Assembly (NCBI GenBank): GCA_016946835.1
Contig: JACVTC010000182.1
Location: 228,099 to 292,098, forward strand
From: Neocallimastix lanati (nom. inval.)
Lineage: Eukaryota; Neocallimastigomycota; Neocallimastigomycetes; Neocallimastigales; Neocallimastigaceae
Reading direction: 5' to 3'
Length of the DNA stretch: 64,000 bases
Made by a program: the position numbers and the translations under genes. Under the pieces are notes generated by a model. The model was not told the origin of the DNA and searched no databases. It saw only the letters and a program-made list of their open reading frames with translations. This document shows, in pieces, positions 57,127 through 64,000 of this stretch; position 1 is the first letter of the stretch, and each line of letters starts with the position of its first letter.

Positions 57127-57776
57127 TGTTAAAGTTTAGAGATAATTTGGTCATAACAATTAGGTAAAGATGCCAAATAATAGTAATTAAGTAATAATTT
57201 AAATTTACTCTTATTTAATACATATTGTTATTAGTAATTTTTATAATTAAATTTTTATTTAAAATATAAATTTTATTTAATCTTAATAATATTTTATTAC
57301 ATTATTATTTTATATAATTATTACTATAATTTAAATTACAATAATCCTACAAAGGATTAATCAAAAGATTTAAACATGTATTTATATAAAATAATTAATT
57401 ATTAAAATATTAATTATTAATATGAATATGTAATAGTATTAATATAAGTTTGATATTGATAATATAAAATAAGATAATAATATAAATATTTAATATAAAT
57501 AAAATATAAGAATCTAATATAGCTAAATATTATATTTTATAATTAAAATATAATATGTAGAAATTAATTTAATGACAATCACGTGTTTACATTATTTAAT
57601 ATATATTAATTTCAATATTTTAATAATATTTAGTAATTAGTTGGCCTAGTCTATTTCCTAAATATTTTAATAATAATTATTATATTATTAATTATTAATA
57701 TTGAAATTCAAATAACTGAATTATTGAAATTGAAATTGAAATTGAATTAAATGTAAAATCAGTTATTATCTTAACA
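57127..57776 (-). mobile_element. LTR, family E (copy E2)
   Basis: On the minus strand TGTTAAGATAATAACTG to TAAACTTTAACA, 650 bp, the inverse of E1 without its insertion. The left flank is ACCAT (57122-57126); the matching duplication ACTAT lies beyond the adjoining fragment at 58174-58178. Confidence 0.82.
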
Positions 57777-57784
57777 AAAAAACA

Positions 57785-58173
57785 AACAAATATGTAATAG
57801 TATTAATATAAGTTTATTATCGATAAAATAAACTAAGATAATAGTATAAATATTTAATATATATAAAATATAAGAATCTAATTATGCTAAATATTATATT
57901 TTATAATTAAAACATAATATGTAAAGATTTTGATAATAAATTAATATAAAAATTAATTTAATATGACAATCACGTGTTTACATTATTTAATATATATTAA
58001 TTTCAATATGTTAATAATATTTAGTCAATTAGTTGGCCTAGACTATTTCCTAAATATTTTAATAAAGTTAATTTAATAATAATTATTATATATTATTATT
58101 TTTTAATATTGAAATTCAAATAAGTGAATTATTGAAATTGAAATTGAATTGAAATTCAATTATTATCTTAGCA
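57785..58173 (-). mobile_element. truncated LTR, family E (E2b), abutting E2
   Basis: It carries only the U3 part (minus strand TGCTAAGATAATAATTG to CACGTGATTGTCA and AATACTATTACATATTTG). With E2 it forms one unit flanked by ACCAT and ACTAT, so an LTR-LTR element lost its interior and part of one LTR. Confidence 0.7.
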
Positions 58174-58178
58174 ACTAT

Positions 58179-58503
58179 CGATTTTTATTTTTTTTTTTAG
58201 ACTAGGAAGAGAATATATTTCCAGTAATTTTTTTTTTTTTTTTTTTTTTTTAGACAGGAAAGAGAATACACTTCCAGTGCTTTATTAATTTTATTATAAA
58301 AAAATACATGTAGGTGAAAAAAAACATTTGAAATTAAAAATAAAAATAAAAGTTAAAAAAATAAAATAAAAATGCTTAAAAATACTATGTATTTCGTCAA
58401 GTTGTGATATGCGGGAATTTTTCCCTTCCTAACAAATAAAAAAAAAAGAAATAAAACTTAGAAGTAACATCTTTTAAAATAGATTAGTTTGATGTCCACT
58501 ATA
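58179..58503 (-). repeat. A-tailed repeat modules at the second tRNA-Ser locus
   Basis: One complete unit (about 58248-58503) and the remnant of a second (58179-58247), same sequence and order as at 32467-33082: GAGAATACACTTCCAGTGC, TACATGTAGGTGAAAA, ACTATGTATTTCGTCAA, TGTCCACT. The second unit is internally deleted here. Confidence 0.75.
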
Positions 58504-58576
58504 CGTGAGGGAGCATAAAATATTTAATATATTTAAAAGGTTTAATTTCTTACTTAAATGTCTGATAAAAATTGAC

Positions 58577-58658
58577 CGTTACCTGCAGGAATCGAACCTG
58601 CGCTCCCAAAGGGAAATGGCTTAGCAGGCCACCGCGTTAACCACTCCGCCAAAGTGAC
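58577..58658 (-). tRNA. tRNA-Ser(GCU), copy 2, slightly decayed
   Basis: 82 nt, same as copy 1 except a few changes. The anticodon arm (loop CTGCTAA) and variable arm are intact. The acceptor 3' strand is AGGTAAC, giving one C-A mismatch at pair 3-70, and the T loop reads TTCGATT. B-box GTTCGATTC still fits the consensus. It may be functional or a young pseudogene. Element F begins 14 nt upstream. Confidence 0.88.
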
Positions 58659-58672
58659 TTCAGTTTTTTCTT

Positions 58673-59686
58673 TAATACAGAATGAACAAATAATACTAAT
58701 TGTGCTAGAATAATATAAATTATTCTAACCTTATAGATTATTCTATTCTATATAATTGGAACTTTCCAATATTCTTCAAATATTACTAAATAGAAATCTT
58801 AAGTTAATAAATCACTAATTAACTTATAATTCCTTTTTGAATTATCGATCCGATTCCATTATAATGTATTAAAAATCTTTAGCCAAGAATATTGTCCTTG
58901 CCCACTTAATATATTAATATTATATTTCTTTTGTATTATGTTATATTGAAAATAATCAAATCTATTTAATTAGTTATTAAAATTTTCGTTATCAATTTAA
59001 ATTTATTTTTAATTACTAAATTTAACTAAACCACAATAAAATATTCTGTATAATCTCTTTATTTTTATTTTATATATATTAGTATTAAACTATTATTAAA
59101 TAATTAATAATTCAATAATATATAACTACTATTTATAACAATAATATTATTAACTAAAATAATAATTCAATTTCAATTTTAAATGTTTTATTTATAAAAA
59201 TAATTAGTAATTAGTTTATTAAAAAAATAGTTAGGCTTTACAAATTTTAATTTGATAAAAAAATATAAATACATGTAATTTTAGTGAAATAAAATATAAT
59301 CAATAACTTTCTTTTTATTAAATAAATAATTATATTATTATTTTTCTTTTATAAATTTAAATAAATAAATATTGATTTTAAAACAAATTATTTTTTTTTT
59401 ATTGTAATTTTATTATTTGTGTTAATTATTATTATATTCCTAAAACTATATGAACCATACCATGAAAAATTGGAGGAGATATCGGGGAATATCATAATAA
59501 ATTAATACATTGGGGATAAAATTATAATATTAATAAATAATTTTTCTAATAAAACAAATATTTTTTTTAAAAAAAGAAAACAATTTTTATATTTTTAACT
59601 AATTATTATTAATTGTTAAAAATATTAATTAATATTAAATTAAACTAATATTCGTGCATAGATTTCCGGGTTAAGTTTATCCTACA
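58673..59686 (+). mobile_element. 5' LTR of element F, adjacent to tRNA-Ser
   Basis: The left edge is fixed by the repeat of TAATACAGAATGAA...AATAATACTA...TTGTGCTAGAATAATATAA at 63918-64000, after the polypurine tract. The right edge is inferred from CCTACA followed by a 7-nt spacer and TGGGCTAG, the same layout as in element G. The terminal TG is not preserved. Confidence 0.75.
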
Positions 59687-59693
59687 TAGTAAT

Positions 59694-59716
59694 TGGGCTA
59701 GTAGGCTCTGGACTGC
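59694..59716 (+). promoter_or_regulatory. candidate tRNA primer binding site of element F
   Basis: TGGGCTAGTAGGCTCTGG starts 7 nt after the inferred LTR end. The spacing equals that of element G. Its inverse ends CCCA, but I cannot name the tRNA. Confidence 0.45.
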
Positions 59717-59972
59717 TATTTTTTATATTGAAAATAGTAACCGTGGCACACGCGTGGCATGACACCTTTCAAGAGGTAAGCTGCACGTCAGACAGTGTGT
59801 ACTATCAGATTGCACGATTATTATAATTTAATAAGTGATTAATAATAATAAATAATTAATAATTTTATTAGTTAAAAGATTTATTTTTTTTAATTTTTTT
59901 TATTTTTACTTTTTTATAACAATTTATACATTACGAGGTTTAGCATTCTATAGATACAATAAATTTTATTTT
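59717..59972 (+). other. leader of element F
   Basis: 59717-59830 is GC-richer than its surroundings, with the stem CTATTTT/AAAATAG (59723-59748) and CACACGCGTGGCATGACACC. It contains AGAGGTAAGC near 59774, a good 5' splice-site match, and a T-rich stretch ending in CTATAG near 59955. No open frame. Confidence 0.45.
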
Positions 59973-62900
59973 ATGAGAACATCCAGTACTTCCAGTACTC
60001 CAACAGAGAGTACTCCAGAAAGTAAGCTTAGCTTCAGAGAATTAAAGAAAGAATTAAAAGATTTTGAAAAGCTTACTAAACAAAACCTTGACATCAACTC
60101 CTGGGCAAATGAGTTAAAGGCATGGATAAAATACCAACATATCAAGGATCCTGAAACTATTTTTACTGCTTCAGATGATCCTAAGCCAATAGTTACTCCA
60201 GGTTTACGAAAACAAAAAGAAAATCAATTAAGGGGAACATCGCGACCAGTCAAAAAGCCAACAACTCAATTACATCCTTCGATTATGGCTCAACCCAGAA
60301 TAGAGAAAGAAAAGAGGATTGAGAAAGAGCTAAGAGATAAGGAAAGAGCTAATACTAGTACTTCTGTGGAAAATAATAAAAATAGTATTGTTAATATTAT
60401 TAATGAAGAAACTTCTCAGGAAGGAAATAATTCTAAACAAACTTTAAATAAATTAATTCAAGAAAAATCATCAGAAAAGTCAACTGAAATTATGCCAACT
60501 AGAATTCCAAAAAGAATACAAATGCAAACTGATTGTGATAGTTATGACGTGATCAAAGATTTAAACTCCAGTAATTGCAATATTACATTTGGACAATTAT
60601 TGGACGTTGCTCCAAAGATACGGTCTCAAGTATCACAAGGACTTAAATTAGAAAAGAATAATACTAAAATTTCAGGTGCAGTGGATAATATGTGTGCTAC
60701 TACAATAATAACGAACAATATAGATCATACATATAAAAGTAAACATCATGAACCACAAGAAGATGATATTGCTATGGTTGATGTAATAGTAGATGGAGTT
60801 CGTGGTAAGGCTTTAATAGATTCATGTAGCAACTTAAGTATTATCACAAAGCAATTTTTAGATAAATTACCTTATCAGTATGAACCTATAGGAGTTAGTG
60901 CAGGACGAATACGTTTAGCAACGATGAATGATGATTACTCAGAAGATGTGTTAATCAAAGTTCCCGTAAAAATTAATGAACTAGAACTACTTGTTACGTG
61001 TAGAATTATAGACAAGGAGGATCCATTCTATGATATATTAATCAACCTCAAAACTCAAATTGATAACCAGTTATTTATACATCCAATTAGATATAGTCTT
61101 TGTCGATTTAATGATCAAGGTTTAATTGAAGAAATTGCACCTATTAATAATGAATATGATGACGAAGAAAAATTATTATGTGTAATCAAGGCATTGAATC
61201 ACCAAGAAGCTAAGCAACAATTGAAAACGATTGAAGGATTACCACCAATAAAATATATATATGACACAGTTTTTCAAAGTACAATTAATTCAAATTATAG
61301 AGAAGCCATTACTAAATTACTTGAAGAATATATTGATATAATTGCAACTTCTTCTGAAGAATTAACACCTTCAGATTTATCACCACACAAAATTATTCTT
61401 AAGGAAGGAGTTAAACCTATTAAACAAAAATTTTATCGACTTAGTAAATTAAAAACAGATATCTTAAAAGAAGAATTAACCAAACTCATATATAAACGAT
61501 TAATTGAACCTTCATGTTCAGAATGGTCATCACCAGTAGTACTTGTGCCTAAAAAGAACGGTAAATGGCGCCTGTGTATTGACTATAGGAAAGTAAATGA
61601 AGCAACTAAGAAGGATTCTTATTCTTTACCAAATATTGAGGAAATTTTTGATAGCTTAGATGGAGCAAAAATCTTCTCAACATTAGATCTTTATTCCGGT
61701 TATCATCAAATATTAATGGATGATGATAGTGTTGAAATCACTACCTTTACAACTAAGTTCGGAAACTACCAATTCAAGGTAATGCCCTTCGGTTTAACAG
61801 GTGCTCCAGCTACATTCCAAAGAGAAATGAACCGTATACTATTTCCCTTAATAGGAAAATGCGTCTATAACTTTATAGATGATATTTTAATCTACTCAAG
61901 AACTGAAGAAGAACACCTAGAACATCTTAAGCAAGTCTTAGAAATATTCAAGGAACATAAGTTAAAAATCAATATCGAAAAGTGTTCTTTCATGCAAACT
62001 GAAGTAGAAGTACTTGGACATAAAGTATCCTCAGAAGGTTTAAGTCCATTGGAAAACAAAGTTGAAGCTATTAAAGAATGGAAGGCTCCCTCTAACATTC
62101 ATGAACTTCGATCATTTTTAGGAGCCATTGGATATTATAGAAATTTTATTAAGGACTTTGCAAAAGTTACTGCTCCTCTCTGCACTCTATTAAGAAAAGG
62201 TATTAAGTTTGAATGGAAAAAGGAACAAGAAGAAAGCTTTAAAATTCTTAAGGAAAGATTAATCAATGCTCCAATATTAAGATTTCCTAGATTCGATAGA
62301 GAATTTATTATAAGAACAGATGCTTCCTATGATGGAATAGGCGGTGTGCTTTTACAAAAGGATGATGAAACTGGAAAGGAGCATCCGGTTCATTATATTA
62401 GTAGAAGTTTATCTAAATCGGAAAAGAATTATGGAATTACGGATCTAGAAGGTGCTGCTCTAATTTACTGTATTAATAAATTAAAATCTTATATTATGGG
62501 AAATCCTAAGCAAACTATAGTATATACAGATCATAGACCATTAATCGGATTACTTAAAAGTAAGGAACCACAAAATTCTCGTCATACTAGATGGTGTTTG
62601 ACTGTCAGTATGTTAGGAATTGATTTACGATATGAAACTGGAAAGAATAATGTTGTCGCAGATGCTTTATCAAGAATGAAAAATGAAAAAGAAAAAGTTG
62701 TCTTAACAACACAAATTATCAAGGAACAAGATGAAAACCTGCTTTCAAGAACCATTAAGGAATTTATTGAAGAAAAATTTACGACAATTGATGGTGTGGA
62801 CTACTTTGTTGATGGCAATAATTATAGAAAATTAGTTACAGATACAAAAGAAAAACTTCAATTAATTTTTCAAGCACACAGTATAGGACACGAAGGCTAT

Positions 62901-63900
62901 TACAAGACATACCAACGTTTGAAAAAGAGCTACTATTGGAACAATATGGTTAATGACATTAAGCGAATTATAGGTAAATGTGAAAAATGTCAATTAAATA
63001 AATCTCAACCATACCCTGAACCAACGGAAGATAAACCAACTGAAGTGGAAGGACCATTTACACACTTAGGATTGGACATTATAGGACCTCTAAGTAAAAC
63101 CAGAAATAATAATCAATATATAATCGTTGTGGTTGATTATTTTACTAAATGGGTTGAGGCAGAGCCCACTGAAAATGTTACTTCTCAGGATGTGATAAAA
63201 TTTTTAATTAATGTATTTGCTCGACACGGTGTACCTCAAATTATCACTACTGATAATGAACACAATTTACATCAGATATGACAAAAATCTTCCTTGATTT
63301 ATATGATGTATATGTTAAATTTATCACTTCCATATCATCCTGAAAGCAATGGTTTAGTTGAGAACGTAATAAAGAAATTGGAAAATTATTACGATTACTA
63401 GAACAACCAACACAAAGATGGGATGAAATTTTACCATCTGCACTTTGGGCTTTAAGAATTACTAAAAACTCAATCACCAACCATTCAAGTTTTGAATTAG
63501 TTTATGGAAGGGAGGATCAACAACCTTTTGACATTGCTGCCAGACCAACTAAGGGTATAAATAAGTCTTCTGACGAAATTCTACTGGAAAAATTTGTATC
63601 ACACTACCAATGGGTAATGGAGGCCGCATCTAATATCAAAAAATGCTTCGAAATATTGGGCTACTAGGAGAGAAGAAAAGACCAGTATGAATCAAGCTAA
63701 AAGAATAAAACCAGGTGATTTAGTACTAGTAAGAAATTTTAATCGAACTAAATTAGAACCTTACTTTGTTGGACTACTGAAAGTGGTAAAGAAACATTCA
63801 CTACAGTCACTTTAGCTGATCCTGCTACTAATATACAAATGAATCGTAATGTCATTTGAAAAATATTGTCAAGTTTAACTCAGCTTCTACCTAGCTTGAG
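59973..63900 (+). pseudogene. Ty3/gypsy polyprotein of element F (gag remnant, protease, RT, RNase H, integrase)
   Basis: 1102 codons open from ATG 59973 to TGA 63281. Residues 1-66 are a gag-like start (INSWANELKAWIKYQHIKDPE); the rest of the capsid domain and any zinc knuckle are missing, and the frame passes directly to the pol linker. Protease reads LIDSCSNLS (283-285 DSC, Cys for Gly). RT NFIDDILIYS (D636, D637), RNase H D783, E826, D853, and the integrase zinc motif H969, H973, C1003, C1006 are present, then D1035 and D1094. At about 63257 a base is missing and the frame ends; the remainder of the integrase (PYHPESNG..EN, LPSALWALR, SSFELVYGR, KPGDLVLVR) follows to about 63900 in several frames. 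It cannot make a full integrase. Confidence 0.92.
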
Positions 63901-63904
63901 TCTT

Positions 63905-63917
63905 AGCGGGGGCATCT
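63905..63917 (+). promoter_or_regulatory. polypurine tract of element F
   Basis: AGCGGGGGCATCT immediately before the 3' LTR, similar to GGGAGGGCAT in D and GGGGTGGCATCA in G. It would prime plus-strand synthesis. Confidence 0.7.
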
Positions 63918-64000
63918 TAATACAGAATGAAACAAATAATACTATTGTGCTAGAATAATATAAATTATTCTAACCTTATAGATTATTCTATTCTATATAA
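63918..64000 (+). mobile_element. 3' LTR of element F, cut by the window end
   Basis: 83 bp matching the first part of 58673-59686 with small differences (AATGAAAC here, AATGAAC there; ACTATTG here, ACTAATTG there). Confidence 0.85.

Noticed and set aside
1-64000. Host protein-coding genes, rRNA, snRNA or introns
   Set aside because: All frames with non-repetitive amino-acid composition were retroelement or MULE proteins. I saw no rRNA-like GC-rich blocks.

Overview
The window is an extremely AT-rich piece of eukaryotic nuclear DNA (about four fifths A+T by eye) made almost entirely of transposable elements. I found no host protein-coding gene. The only host genes are five tRNA genes with eukaryotic type II promoters: Arg(UCU), Asn(GUU), two Ser(GCU) and Val(UAC). 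Ty3/gypsy chromoviruses, FLYWCH-type Mutator transposases, long T/A runs and TAAAA arrays would fit an early-diverging fungus such as an anaerobic gut fungus (Neocallimastigomycota). Another very AT-rich fungus or an amoebozoan cannot be excluded. The organism call is inference.

Layout. 0-8.4 kb: a stack of nested solo LTRs with clear target-site duplications (TSDs), one gag relic and an inverted leader palindrome. 8.9-9.05 kb: a tRNA-Asn/tRNA-Arg pair. 9.07-13.7 kb: more solo LTRs. 15.1-20.1 kb: two Mutator-like elements, one decayed with terminal inverted repeats visible, one with an intact transposase, separated by a 181-bp tandem array. 21-22.9 kb: a 47-bp minisatellite merging into a long TAAAA array. 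23.9-28.4 kb: a 5'-truncated gypsy element (element A) with its 3' LTR. 28.8-31.2 kb: a broken gypsy pol (B). 32.5-33.2 kb: a tRNA-Ser locus. 35.1-52.5 kb: a gypsy element (D) whose pol is split by a solo LTR (S), itself invaded by a solo LTR (M1), a complete 7.9-kb gypsy element (G) and an LTR (J2). 54-55.3 kb: an LTR beside tRNA-Val. 55.9-56.6 kb: a Ty1/copia relic. 57-58.7 kb: a second copy of the tRNA-Ser locus. 58.7-64 kb: a gypsy element (F) with its 5' LTR, running off the window.

How the parts fit. LTR elements of at least three families sit 14-16 nt upstream of the mature 5' end of every tRNA transcription unit, with the LTR 5' end facing the tRNA. This is the geometry known for yeast Ty3 and Dictyostelium DGLT-A, which integrate at RNA polymerase III start sites. 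Elements D and G each show a classical -1 frameshift signal at the gag/pol junction: a slippery heptamer, a 7-nt spacer and a hairpin. The LTRs fall into two groups, TGAT...ATCA termini with 4-bp TSDs and TGT...ACA termini with 5-bp TSDs; most of the second group share a TATA-plus-hairpin promoter cassette. I named LTR families with letters (B, D, E, H, I, J, K, L, M, N, S) for use in this annotation only.
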